Shown here in pieces: positions 22,107 to 31,975 of a stretch of DNA of 64,000 nucleotides. How positions within the stretch are numbered: position 1 is the first letter of the stretch; each line of letters opens with the position of its first letter. The notes below the pieces were generated by a model. It worked only from the letters and a program-made list of their open reading frames with translations. It made no database searches and had not been told where the DNA came from. Position numbers and translations under genes: made by a program. This DNA comes from Brachypterus glaber (taxonomy: Eukaryota > Arthropoda > Insecta > Coleoptera > Kateretidae), in NCBI GenBank assembly GCA_958510825.1, contig OY294051.1:26461265-26525264 (forward strand), in the 5' to 3' direction.

Positions 22107-22271
22107 ATGGAAACAAGTCCGGAAGTAGCTGCCCAAGCTGTAGCTCTGCTACAAGAAGGGCACAGTCAGCGTTATGTTGCTCAACAGTTAAATATTACGA
22201 GAGCAGCGGTAAGAAGAGTATTCCAACGTTTTGAGGAGACCGGTTCCTTTAGTCGACGCCAAGGAGCTGGC
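22107..22271 (+). pseudogene. Tc1-type transposase, N-terminal HTH part
   Basis: Starts METSPEVAAQAVALLQEGHS, then QRYVAQQLNITRAAVRRVF, a helix-turn-helix of the Tc1/paired-like class that binds TIRs, then FEETGSFSRRQGAG. The ATG at 22107 sits just inside the left TIR. The frame is cut at the GAGCTGGC target (22264-22271) of the P-like element and continues at 23554 with RHR, as expected for the linker (GSGRPR in relatives). Confidence 0.85.
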
Positions 22272-22524
22272 CATATAAGAAATACACTATAAGAGAAAGT
22301 CAAATACGTGACCGTGAAAAGTATTCAGGACCCGAACCTGTGTTTTGGCTTCTAGGTACGACTGAGCGATGGCGCCAGCTGTATATGAACTTGATTGTTT
22401 AGTGGGAGTGGGGTGAGGGGTAGTATATCTGTCAAAACAATTGAAATTTTACTCGTGAAATTTTACTCGTGATTTGCAATTTATTGTGCTTTTATACCGA
22501 ACTTTTATTGTGATGTAATACAAA

Positions 22525-22659
22525 ATGTGTATTGTACCGTTTTGCAAGGATCAGTTAAGTAAACGTCACCGTTTTCCTAGTGATGCAAACTTATTTAATG
22601 TGTGGGTCAAAAACATTAATAGTGCCAAGTTAAATAAAATGACTAAAGGCAGGGACTGA
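22525..22659 (+). pseudogene. THAP-like zinc-finger N-terminus inside the P-like element
   Basis: A 44-codon frame starting MCIVPFCKDQ, then KRHRFPSDANLFNVWVKNI, ending at TGA. C-x4-C near the start, HRFP and the tryptophan about ten residues later follow the THAP pattern (C2-4C, H-x-FP, W). THAP domains recognise DNA and form the N-terminus of P transposases. The later Cys and His zinc ligands are lacking because the frame stops or is spliced here. A host THAP gene is unlikely given the element boundaries. Confidence 0.65.
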
Positions 22660-22925
22660 CCCTGTCTTGAAAAGCTTCTTATTATTTTGACTGAGCTATT
22701 TAGGGCAGGGACAGCCCCTACACAAAAAAAACTTATTGATTTGACTGAGCTGTTTAGGGCTAGGACAAATGCCCTAAAAAGCTTCTTACCATTTTTACTG
22801 ATATGTTTAGGGCAGGGATGGCCCCTATCGAAAAGAGCTTATCAGTTTGACTGAGCTAGCCTTAAACAGCTGTTTAGGGCTGGGATAGCCCCTGGCCAGA
22901 GAAGCTTATCGGTTTAACTGATTCA
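22640..22925 (+). repeat. ~65-bp minisatellite inside the P-like element
   Basis: Four to five diverged units, each with AGGGCAGGGACAGCCCCT (self-complementary GGGC...GCCC), AGCTTAT and TTTGACTGAGCTG. Together they would form a row of small hairpins. They start just at the end of the THAP-like frame. Confidence 0.75.
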
Positions 22926-23553
22926 TATTGTTTATCTGTTAAATGTAGGAATACTAATTATAAAAACTTTGCAAATGTGCTCTGCCCTTAGGCAGTATAT
23001 TCTGTATGACACTCAATTATATATGAAGGCAAATGTTTACTCCTCATATATATTTATTTATAATAAAAAGTTAACTGTTAAAAGTACGACATAATTTTTT
23101 TAATTTCCTATTTACGTTTAAAATAAAATATATAAAAATCAAAGCCAAGTGTTTTTTTTAATTATATAGGTTTATTTAGCAAAAGATAAAATTTCATATT
23201 TTTAAAGTTTAACAAATTTTACATTTAATTAAAATTTCGATTCATATATTGTTATTTTTAATTAATGTGCGGGTTAGATAACCCACTTGTTAGACTTTAA
23301 AAATTTGTTTTATCTTTTGGTGAATAAACTTAGTTTTAAATAAAAATACAGAGCTTTTCCCCATTTTTACAAAATTGATTTGGGAAAGCAATAGTAATCT
23401 TTATTACCGACTTCCGTAGGTTATCTGTATTATCGGCTGTCGTTGACCGTGAATTTAGTGAATTTTAAAAAACAACGGCTAATGGCGGTACAATAGTTTT
23501 CTATCTCTATCATTTGACTTTCTCTTATAGTGTATTTCTTATATGGAGCTGGC

Positions 23554-23652
23554 AGACATAGGTGCACGTCCGCTCGGGATGACCGATTTATCGAGCTTAA
23601 TTCCCTGCGGAATCGTCGTCTAAATTCAGTTAATTTGAGATCAACCGTGTAA
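23554..23652 (+). pseudogene. Tc1-type transposase, continuation after the P-like insert
   Basis: In frame with 22107-22271 once the insert and one target copy are removed. It reads RHRCTSARDDRFIELNSLRN, then RRLNSVNLRSTV and TAA. ARDDRFI-x-x-x-x-LRNRR is the conserved segment joining the two HTHs of Tc1 transposases. The frame ends before any DDE motif, so the rest was deleted before or after the insertion. Confidence 0.8.
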
Positions 23653-24811
23653 TGTTGGTTAGTTTTAGTGTTTTGTTAAATTAAATTGAATGTTTTATTG
23701 ACCATAATGTAATGTAACTAATAATAACGAAAATCAGCATTGTTGTAAAAAAACATACACGTCTAATACGTTTTTTTGTGTTTATAATTGTTATTAAATA
23801 ATTTTAATAAAATTTAAAATTTGTTTATTGTTATTTTATTTGGTAAAATATTTTGTTTAAAAAAAATTAAAAAGCAAAAAGTCCTTAAAAAGACGTTAGA
23901 ACTTGTTTTTGGAGTACAATTAGAGATTTAAACAGTCTGTGCAAAGTTCGTTCGACATATATGCCTCCAAACGCAGTCTGAGCTGGGAACCAAAAAGTTG
24001 CTAACGCAGAAAACGTGTTAATTAAATGTATTTATTTAAGCTAAAGTTATAGAAGTGCAATAGATCTTTATATTCTATCGACGCTTTTCCGTCATATACA
24101 GTTTTGCAGGGGTGGCACTAGCCCACTGATTAAAAAGTCACTTTTTCCGAAAAACTTTAATTTCTCCTAAATGAGAAGACTTATGATAAAAAATAAAAGA
24201 AGGAATCAGTCACAATAAGTGTGGCTTTTAGAATAAGTTTTAAAACTTATGGAAACATTTGAGTTTGTGGTTAAATTGCATCAAAAAAGATTGGGTAAAA
24301 AAAACATGACTATTTAAGCAATGTAAACCCAGTTTAAACATGTTTGCACCAGAAACTTAAATTAAATAAATAAAAGTTAAGGACTTAAGCTTCAAATTAA
24401 AAAATAAATCAATTAAATCCACTGTGTAGTTTTTTTGTTATTTGCAAAAATGTTTATTTTCAGAAAAAACCGTATATCTCCTAAACGAGGAAAGGAAAAT
24501 TAAAAAGTTAAAAAATAAATTACTCCCATTTAATTGGCCTATAAAATCAATTAATTAAATTGTAAAAAAATATGCAGTGGCAAACCGTGCGCATATCGAA
24601 AGAAGCAGTAAAAAAACATAGCTGTGTAATTTTCATTGCTGCCGGTTTAAAAAAAGATTTTTGATAATTTTTATTCCAGTAATTAAGAGCTAAAAGTTCA
24701 AGCTTTAAAATAAAAAAAAGGTCAAATAAATCTATTGAATAGTTTTGGAGTTATTAGCATTTGAAAATGTGTATTTTTTTAGGTGGGCCGATATTTTTGA
24801 GCAGAAGTGTA

Positions 24812-25116
24812 TAATAGTTTTCCTAGTCATGTAAGAAGTCTCCCAAGTGACAAACTAAAACGTGTCTTGAAATCGTACCTGGTCAGTAAATCCTTCTATA
24901 CTCTCAGCGAATTTTTCGAGGATAAAGGTAGAGAAAACATTTAAAATTTAACTTTCTAGATCTAGATATTTTCTTCTTTTGTATGTACTATAATTTTTAA
25001 GTAAAACAAGTTTATGTATTAATATTGTAATAATTATATTTGTAATTTTGACATGTTCACCACCCTCCGGGGTATCTCTGAGCAAATAAATGATAATCTA
25101 ATCTAATCTAATCTAG
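24812..25116 (+). pseudogene. LINE B C-terminus, 3' UTR and CTAAT tail
   Basis: Continues the LINE B frame directly after the right TA: NSFPSHVRSLPSDKLKRVLK, then SYLVSKSFYTLSEFF, stopping at TAA (24942-24944). A 3' UTR follows and ends GATAATCTAATCTAATCTA, a short tandem tail typical of several LINE clades. 25117-25221 is unassigned and probably belongs to LINE A. Confidence 0.8.
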
Positions 25117-25221
25117 ATAAATGTTGCTGCATAAGTTTTTTTTAGGGGTCAAATAAAATTCGTTACCTCGTATTTAATGAATAATGCTCCCCTTAATCGG
25201 GTTAGTATAGTAACGCTATAG

Positions 25222-25713
25222 CGTCAAAGATTTGGGTGTAATTTTTATTGAAGATTTAAAATTTTCCGAAAATATTTAAAAAATGTCTTTAAAAGCAAAT
25301 AAACACAATTAAAACACTATATAAATCATTAGTAAAGTCCAACCTTGAATATTCTATATTAATTTGGTCTCCATATACCTTGCAAGATAAAGCAATATCA
25401 GAAAAAATTCAAAATAAATTCTTACGAATTATTGTATACAAGATTCATTTTACTGTAAGTAACCATGGTTACACTACAATTCAAAGAATCACAGGCATTG
25501 AGACATTAGAATCAAGAAGAGTTTTAGCTAATGTGTGTTTTATTTATAAATTATAATAGTAAATGGGTTTGTCGACTGTCCTGAGTTATTATATATAAAA
25601 AAAATTTTAGCGTATATATAAGCTAAATTTTTTTGCTCCTGGCAAAAATCTTCGTGCTAACCATTATAAATTTTTTATCTCTCGCCATAACACAAATTAT
25701 GCTACCTTATCTT
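25222..25713 (+). pseudogene. LINE A C-terminal RT region, degenerate
   Basis: VKDLGVIF and LKFSENI (the KFLGV/LGV segment after RT), a stop, then from 25309 an open stretch: IKTLYKSLVKSNLEYSILIW, SEKIQNKFLRIIVYK and IETLESRRVLANVCFIYKL, stopping at 25554-25556. A further in-frame scrap, LRANHYKFFISRHNTNYAT, lies near 25650-25700. This matches the order of Jockey/CR1-type ORF2 C-termini. It is interpreted as the continuation of 20356-20600. Confidence 0.7.
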
Positions 25714-25877
25714 TACCCCTGCCGGAAAATTTAAGTAAAAAAAAAACAAAAACTAGTGAATCGTCCCTCGTAATTTTGCCTAAATTTTTAAAATAGGAGT
25801 TTTTCCCCATCCTTACCCCTAATCGTTTACACCCATAATCGACCTTCTGCCGTTTCTTTTCTTTTCCTTTCAATATA

Positions 25878-26826
25878 CAGTGTGGTCCAAAAGTCACCCC
25901 CCCCCCCCTCTTAACTTTTGAACGAGTTGAGATATCGATTTCAAATTTAGAACTCTTAAATAAGACAACTTAAACTATCTTTTAACATATATTTAATACT
26001 TTCAGCTCTTAAAATGTGGGCAGAGGGGCATGGGGGGACTTTTTTTAAATAGAAAGGGGGGTCGTGTGATTGTAAAGCCTTTAAAATTATCTATATAACC
26101 ATACATTTTTAAATTTTTTAAACATGTTTTTTAAGGTTTTGATTTTTCAGTTTTTTGTGCTAAAAAAATAAATTTTTAAGTTTTTTTTTGTAAGACAACT
26201 TAAACTATCTTTTAGCATATATTTGATACTTTTATCTCTTAAAATGTGAGCAGGGGGACATGGGGGGAAATTTTTTTAAATGGAAAGGGGGGTCGTGTAC
26301 ATCATTTTAAAGCCTTTAAAATTCTCTATATAACCATATATTTTTAAAATTTTATACATGTTTTTTAAGGTTTTGATTTTTCAGTTTTTGTGCTAAAAAA
26401 ATAAATTTTCAAGTTTTTTTTTGTTAATTTTTATTTATGTCAACTAAAATTAGTTTAAAAGTATAATTTACTTTTTTTCATTATGAAATTAGGCATTTTT
26501 AAAAAATTGTTTGGACTTTTTAGAGAAATTTTTACAAAAATACCCATTTTCAACCCTATTTTAAACCCAAAAAAAATGTTTAAAATAAATAAAAAATATA
26601 CATTGAAATAGAGAATTTTATAAGCTTTAAGATGATGTATCACACGACCCCCCTTTCCATTTAAAAAAATGTGCCTCCATTCCCCCCTGCCCACATTTTA
26701 AGAGCTGAAAGTATTAAATATATGCTAAAAGATAGCTTAAGTTGTCTTATTTAAAACTTCCAAATTTGAAGTCGATATCTCAACTGGTTCAAAAGTTAAG
26801 AGGGGGGTGACTTTTGGACCGCTCTG
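25878..26826. mobile_element. TA-flanked TIR element CAGTGTGGTCCAAAAGTCAC
   Basis: TA at 25876-25877 and 26827-26828. The left end CAGTGTGGTCCAAAAGTCAC mirrors right GTGACTTTTGGACCGCTCTG; TIRs continue for at least 130 bases (ATCTCAACTCGTTC and complement). A GGGGGTCGTGTGAT segment occurs twice on the left and inverted on the right. The 79-codon minus frame at 26455-26694 is low-complexity and not a gene. Fragments of the family occur at about 4660-4865, 32562-32640 and perhaps 47283-47297. Confidence 0.78.
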
Positions 26827-26828
26827 TA

Positions 26829-27108
26829 TATAAAAAAAATAGCGTATATATAGGCAATTTTTTTTTGTTCCTGGCAAAAATCTTCGTGCTAACCATTATA
26901 CATTTTTTATCTCTCGCCATAACACAATTTATGCTACCTTAACACAATTTTAAAAGTTTTAAATCATCTGTCCGCTCCTTAAAAAATACAAGTGTATAAT
27001 TTTTTTTTTCTTAATTATAATTTCATTAACATACATGGGTTTAATTTAAACTTTGATGTTTTTACTGTAATGGGGTTTTCCCGTATAAATAAATAAATAA
27101 ATAAATAA
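26829..27108 (+). pseudogene. LINE A-type 3' end with AAAT tail
   Basis: A copy of the LINE segment at 25584-25713, then FKSFKSSVRSLKNTSV and stop near 27000, a 3' UTR, and TAAATAAATAAATAAATAAA. This is the intact 3' terminus missing from the first copy. Confidence 0.65.
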
Positions 27109-27312
27109 AGATGCGCATTTCCACCTCTAAGTACTTCCATGCACTTTTGCCTCTAAAAAAAGCTCTACCCCTGAAAAGTTACGTCCAAAAAAAACGAAAA
27201 TTAGTGAATCGCCCCTCGTAGTTTTGCCTAAAAATGGAGGTTTCCCCATCCTTACCCCTAATCGTTTACACTCATAATCGACCTTTTGCCATTTCTTTTC
27301 TTTTCAATATAT

Positions 27313-27784
27313 GTGGCCACCTTAACCCTTTTCCTGGTAGGCTTTTCACTGTTTTAATTCAAAACAGCGAAAATACTTTTAAATCTGCATTCCTTTATTT
27401 AGGAACAGGAAGAATGTTTATTGTCTGCACAATTACCAGACTAGACGCAATAAATTCTGTACAGATTCTAGATAAAATTTGAATGCGTACTTAAACTTAT
27501 TTATTAATTCAGGGAAGCATTGTTTTCGTTTAGTCGCCGTAGTGAAGCGTTGAACTAATGTTAAGGGAATATAGCAGGATTTACTGTTCTACGATAGAAT
27601 ATCCGTTCACAAAATAAATAAAAATAATTAAAATGCGGTGTGATCACCACTGTTAGGAATTGCTTTAACAGCACCGCACTAAGGAGCGTGAGATTTATTT
27701 TATAAATATAAACATATTAATATATCGCAATAGGCTTGTATGCACACAAGTCTATTGCGATAACAAAATCGATAATAGTTATTT
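27313..27784. other. No gene seen; one hairpin
   Basis: A perfect-type hairpin lies at about 27722-27766 (TATCGCAATAG against CTATTGCGATA). No coding evidence; the frame at 27234-27482 lies in repeat block 2. Confidence 0.5.
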
Positions 27785-27896
27785 ATGGTACTAGTGGGTA
27801 AAGTAAGATATTGCCCATGAGAAAATTAACCTGCGAGGCGTCAGCCAAGCAGGTTAATTTTCGAGAGGGCAATATCGGTTTACCCATGAGTGCCAT
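27785..27896. mobile_element. 112-bp palindromic MITE
   Basis: ATGGTACTAGTGGGTAAA mirrors TTTACCCATGAGTGCCAT. Inside, GATATTGCCC pairs with GGGCAATATC and AAAATTAACCTG with CAGGTTAATTTT, leaving a short GC-rich loop (GAGGCGTCAGCC). Confidence 0.75.
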
Positions 27897-29010
27897 ACAA
27901 GGTTTTTGTCCAATAAACAGCTTAGAAATTCATATTTTTATTAAAAATTTTAATGACATTTACAAGAAAATAATTTGACAGGTGACAGTTGAGTGGGTAA
28001 AATAAATAATTATCCACTCAATAAAGTAAAAGCCACGCGGGGGTTATTATTGAGTTTATGTATTTAAAATAAAGCTGGTATTTGTCTCATTATCTGTATG
28101 TATTGGATAAATATGATTATCGATTTTTTTATTATATAGTTAAATAATATTTTTTTGTTGTGGCATGTTTATGTTAAAAAAATTAATAATAACACACTCG
28201 AATATAAATGTTTAAAATCAAAAACTCAAAACTCAAAAAACTCAAAACTCAAAATCCAAAACTCAAAATTCAAAACTCTGCAAAAAAAAAACGGAAAAAA
28301 AACTTTTAACTCAAAAAAATGTCAAATCTAACGCAAAGTTTATAAAGTAATGTACTAATAAGGGCAGTTACTAAATGATCAATAATGTTCAATAAATTTA
28401 AATTCGAAAAAAATAAGAATCATAAAGAACAGCATTGTTTTAGGTAATAAATTTCATTTTATTAAATTTTTAAATTTTTATTCGCGAATAAATTACCTAG
28501 GAACAACACCGATTTTTTATTAGAATTTACGAGTATTTGAAAAGGTTTTTGTTTAGCTGTAGCTATAGGTATACCTAAACAAGACCGGAAGATATATAAT
28601 GGTAAATGGTAAATTGCATTTTCCCAAATACTTTTAAAATAATACAAAAAAATAAACTTTTTTCTCAAAAGAAAATCTTGTCTTGAAAAACGCTTTTTTT
28701 GCAATAAGAAAAAAAAATTAAAAAACAAAATTTTATCAATTTTTTTAGGAAAAACCTAGCGAAAAAAAATTAAAATAATAGTTTTCTTTCAATTTTTCTA
28801 AAAGTTTAACCCACCATAATTTTTTTGTTTTTGGGGAATTACTTTTAAAGATAACAGAGATCTTCCCCTCATAGAACTTAATTTTTTCTGAAAATTTTGA
28901 GTCGATCGAATAATCCGTTCTTGAGTTATCATGTAAACAAAAAACGTGACATCGGACGGACTTTTTCAAAGTTTTTTATTTTTTCATGAAACATATTTGT
29001 ATCCAAGATT
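27897..29010. repeat. Repeat-rich, no gene: AAAACTC microsatellite and family X
   Basis: 28218-28280 is an AAAACTC/AAAATTC microsatellite. About 28500-29010 is a long copy of family X with the GTTTAACCC...ACGTGACATCGGACGG repeat, matching 8165-8600 in the same order. Minus-strand frames at 28462-28728 and 28745-28969 lie in this repeat and have no domains. Confidence 0.6.
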
Positions 29011-29321
29011 TTTTTGTCTAGAACATTTTTTCAGCGATTTTTGAAATTCGAAACTATGGTATAATACTATTCTACCGTATAAGTATATATTATATATTCT
29101 ATAGCATAATAACAATCATAAAAACATGATGTGTGCCCTTAGTTATTAATTGCCTTTTAATTAATAAATGTTTATTTTCCTAAGTGCGGACCTATTAAAC
29201 CATTGGAATTCCTTTCAATGGTGATCACTGAAAAAAATAAATTAATAGTAAAAAAACATTTTTAAGAACAAGCTTTTATTTAAGTGCACTAAAAAGAAGA
29301 AAATAAATTTTCAAGTAAATC

Positions 29322-29468
29322 AAACCCATCATTTTGTTACATTATACAATTTTATATGATATAAAAGCTTGTCGCGAGATTTTTTATAAAAAAAAAGTTA
29401 CAAAGGAAAATCTCGCGACAATCTTTTATATCATATAAAATTCTATAATGTAGCAAAATGATGGGTTT
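29322..29468. mobile_element. Palindromic MITE, ~147 bp
   Basis: AAACCCATCATTTTGTTACA mirrors TGTAGCAAAATGATGGGTTT. Pairing continues through TTATATGATATAAAAG and TTGTCGCGAGATTTT to a short A-rich loop. Confidence 0.8.
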
Positions 29469-29639
29469 GGGTCGTCAAAATTTTGTAGGATATAAACTTT
29501 TTTTCAAATATGGGCGCCGAACCAGAGCTTGCTTCGGCGAATTCGCCGAAATGCAGTCCGGCCCTGAGTGTTATTCAATACATGGTAATCCTTACATGTA
29601 TATTTGTTTATGTTTGACTGACAGAAATTTTGATGACTA

Positions 29640-30628
29640 AAAAAAAGGTCTCACATCTATAAAGATGTGGGTAAATAAAAAAAGGGACTCTTTAAATTTT
29701 AGGTGGGGAGGTTGGGGGTAATTTTTATATAAAATTGTATTGTCATCAGACATAGGCATGTGTAACGAATTTAAGCTCTCTACGTTTATTCTAAGCGGTT
29801 GAAACAGAGAGAGGGTAAACTTAGCCTTATACGAGTATGGGGGGTGATGGGGAGACAAGGGGGTATCTCAAAATTAATTTTAAAATTTTATTATCACTGA
29901 GTAGGTAACCCAATTTTAGTTTTAACTTATCTCATGTGGGTAAAAAAATAGATTTTTTTAATTTTAGGGATTGGGGGAAATTTTTATATAAAATTGTTTT
30001 GTCAACCGAGTTAATCATGTGTACTAAATTTTAGCTTTCTAAGTATATTTTAAGTGAGTGAAACAGAAAGACGGGTCAACTTAGCCTTATACGCGTATGG
30101 GTGATGGGGAGACGAGGAGGAGAGCCTAGTATTTACGGTTGCACGACAGAATATCCTTTCCCGAAATATGGTGCGGTCACTTCAGGGATACTCCGAAGGG
30201 ATTTTATTGAGGGCGGGGCGGACCGAATATTTCCCAACTTAGAATTAAGAAGTTTTCCAAATCCCAAAAAAACCCTTACCCCTGCAAAAATTTTTGAAAA
30301 TTTTGATGACTAAAAAAAAATAAAAAAATGTCCTCACCTCTGCAAAATACCCAACTGTACACTTCCAATTTTCCCAACTGTTCTCCAATTTTCCCAACTC
30401 TACTCCAATTTGCCCAACTAAAAAAAAGCTTTACACTTACCGGAATTTACTGACCAATTTCCCGACTGTACCCCTCAATTTTTCGAACTTTTCTACCAAT
30501 TTCCGAAATCTCCCACTCAATTTACTTAATTTTAACAACTGAACAGTGGATTTTCCCAACTGAACAGTGGATTTTCCCAACTTGAGCAGGGTTGGGGGGG
30601 GGCTTCCCCCATGAGAGCAGCCCTGGGT
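29640..30628. repeat. Duplicated repeat blocks, no gene
   Basis: 29655-29865 and 29925-30115 are diverged direct copies (TTTTTATATAAAATTGT, CTTAGCCTTATACG, GTGATGGGGAGAC). 30330-30560 carries irregular CCAATTTTCCCAACT units, also seen at 59560-59720. Frames here follow the repeats. Confidence 0.55.
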
Positions 30629-30882
30629 CACTGAAAAAAAAACATATCTGGTTCGGGTAATCAGATCAATACGAAACAACTATTTTTCTGGTTGCTGCAA
30701 CCAGAAATCTGGCAAGGCCAAAGGAAAAAATTGTTGAAATCTAAGTTTTGTATCTGCTAACCACTACAAGCTGTTTTGTTGCTCTTGTCAGATTTCTGGT
30801 TAACGTTAACTAGAAATCTGGCCGCTTGCAGCAACTAGAAAAATAGTTTGGTTGGTGTCCCAACCAGAACGTTTTTTTGTGG
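30629..30882. mobile_element. Foldback MITE with AACCAGA repeats
   Basis: AACATATCTGGTTCGGG on the left pairs with CCCAACCAGAACGTTTTT on the right. Several ACCAGAAATCTGG-type palindromes lie inside, including CAGATTTCTGGTTAACG. No coding sequence. Confidence 0.55.
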
Positions 30883-31014
30883 TATTATATTTTTAAGGAA
30901 ATATATTTACCGCCGCGCGGTAGTAGTACGGCTAGTATGGTAAAATCTAGGCGCGGTAAATATTATCTCGCAAATACTTGCGCTGTTATTTTTTTGCGGA
31001 TCATTTTATTATCC

Positions 31015-31140
31015 AGCTATTTTTTTATTTTTTTTTAACTTTTCGCTTGGTTTAGGTATTTGGGAAAATGCAATATACCATTTACTGTAAATAGTATATA
31101 ATGGAATGCGTAGCATTACAAATCTTCACGGCTTGTTTAA
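31015..31140 (+). repeat. Family X copy (empty-site reference)
   Basis: Contains GGAAAATGCAATATACCA, ATTTACTGTAAAT and CTTCACGGCTTGTT, uninterrupted. It shows the site that the element at 61053-61723 split. 30883-31014 has a short GCGCGGTA-type inverted pair and no gene. Confidence 0.6.
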
Positions 31141-31318
31141 CCCCAATACACAAAATGTCATGACTTTTTAAAAAAAATATTAGGTATTGAATTGTATTTA
31201 TTTTTACTTTCGAGCGATCCCATGAGAGACAAGGGCGTATCCAAATATTTTATCTGAGGGTGAGGGTGTACACGCATAATAATTTTGTATTTTAAAATTT
31301 TAAAATAGCTTATGTTGG

Positions 31319-31975
31319 GTGACACACATCTCTACTCATCACATCTCTACTTACGCACATCTCTACTCACGCACATCTCTACTCACACACATCTCTACTC
31401 ACACACATCTCTACTCACACACATCTCTACTCACACACAACTCTACTCAAACACATCTCTACTCACACATATTTCTACTCACACACATCTCTACTCATTG
31501 TCATATACTTTGACATTTATTTAATTAGAACTAGGATACCATGGCGGAACAAGCACTAATCTAAATTATTTTAATATTTTTTTTCTGTAATTCAGCTTAT
31601 AAGTTGTTTATTGCAACCAAAATTTGTTATGAGGTTTATTACTACTAATAGTAACATGGAATAAGGTAAAAAAAAATTACAATAAATAAAATTATAAGTT
31701 ACGAAAAAAATATTAAATAAAATTTAGTTAGTGCTTTGTTCTGCCATTGTATCCTAGTTTTAACCAAATAAATGTAAAAATATGAATAGAGATGTGTGTG
31801 AGTAGAGATATGGGTGAGTAGAGATGTGTTTGAGTAGAGTTGTGTGTGAGTAGAGATGTGTTTGAGTAGAGTTGTGTGTGAGTAGAGATGTGTGTGAGTA
31901 GAGATGTGTGTGAGTAGAGATGTGCGTGAGTAGAGATGTGATGAGCAGAGATGTGTGTCACTCCTTATGTTACCA
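31319..31975. mobile_element. Foldback with CTCACACACATCTCTA minisatellite arms
   Basis: The left arm (31319-31500) has about ten 16-bp units CTCACACACATCTCTA; the right arm (31790-31960) has the inverted units TAGAGATGTGTGTGAG. Outside, GTGACACACATCTC mirrors GAGATGTGTGTCAC. Inside, GGATACCATGGCGGAACAAG pairs with TTGTTCTGCCATTGTATCC around an AT-rich centre near 31640. Frames rich in THTHLYS repeats on both strands are translations of the minisatellite, not genes. Confidence 0.8.

Larger units (their letters stand above)
22272..23545. mobile_element. P-like element, 1274 bp, 33-bp perfect TIRs, 8-bp TSD
   Basis: Both ends carry CATATAAGAAATACAC... as exact 33-bp inverted repeats (22272-22304 and 23513-23545). 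The target GAGCTGGC is duplicated exactly (22264-22271 and 23546-23553). An 8-bp duplication with CA...TG ends is known for P elements (also hAT and Merlin). An internal frame at 22525-22659 has a THAP-type beginning, which favours P. The remainder holds hairpin-forming tandem repeats and AT-rich DNA, so transposase is largely absent and mobility would need a helper. Confidence 0.8.
21340..24809. mobile_element. Tc1-like element with ~700-bp TIRs
   Basis: Flanked by TA (21338-21339 and 24810-24811). Terminal CACTTCTGCTCAAAAATATC is inverted at the right end. TIRs run 21340-22037 and 24107-24809, with inner ends TAGTGCCACCCCTG and CAGGGGTGGCACTA. The centre holds the start of a Tc1-type transposase (22107-22271, resuming 23554-23652), split by a P-like insertion. 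The element is 3470 bp, or about 2.2 kb without the insert. The catalytic domain is missing, so it is non-autonomous. Frames at 21414-21602 and elsewhere in the TIRs are not genes. Confidence 0.88.
25584..27312 (+). repeat. Direct duplication around the TIR element
   Basis: Block 1 (25584-25713, TGGCAAAAATCTTCGTGC) recurs at 26826-26942. Block 2 (25745-25873, TAGTGAATCG, CATCCTTACCCCTAATCG) recurs at 27186-27312. The second copy also includes the full LINE 3' tail. A segmental duplication followed by loss of the tail in copy 1 would explain the layout. Confidence 0.7.

Noticed and set aside
25080..25116. CTAATCTAAT run as telomere-like repeat
   Set aside because: It is the short 3' tail of LINE B, directly after its UTR; insect telomere repeat would be TTAGG.
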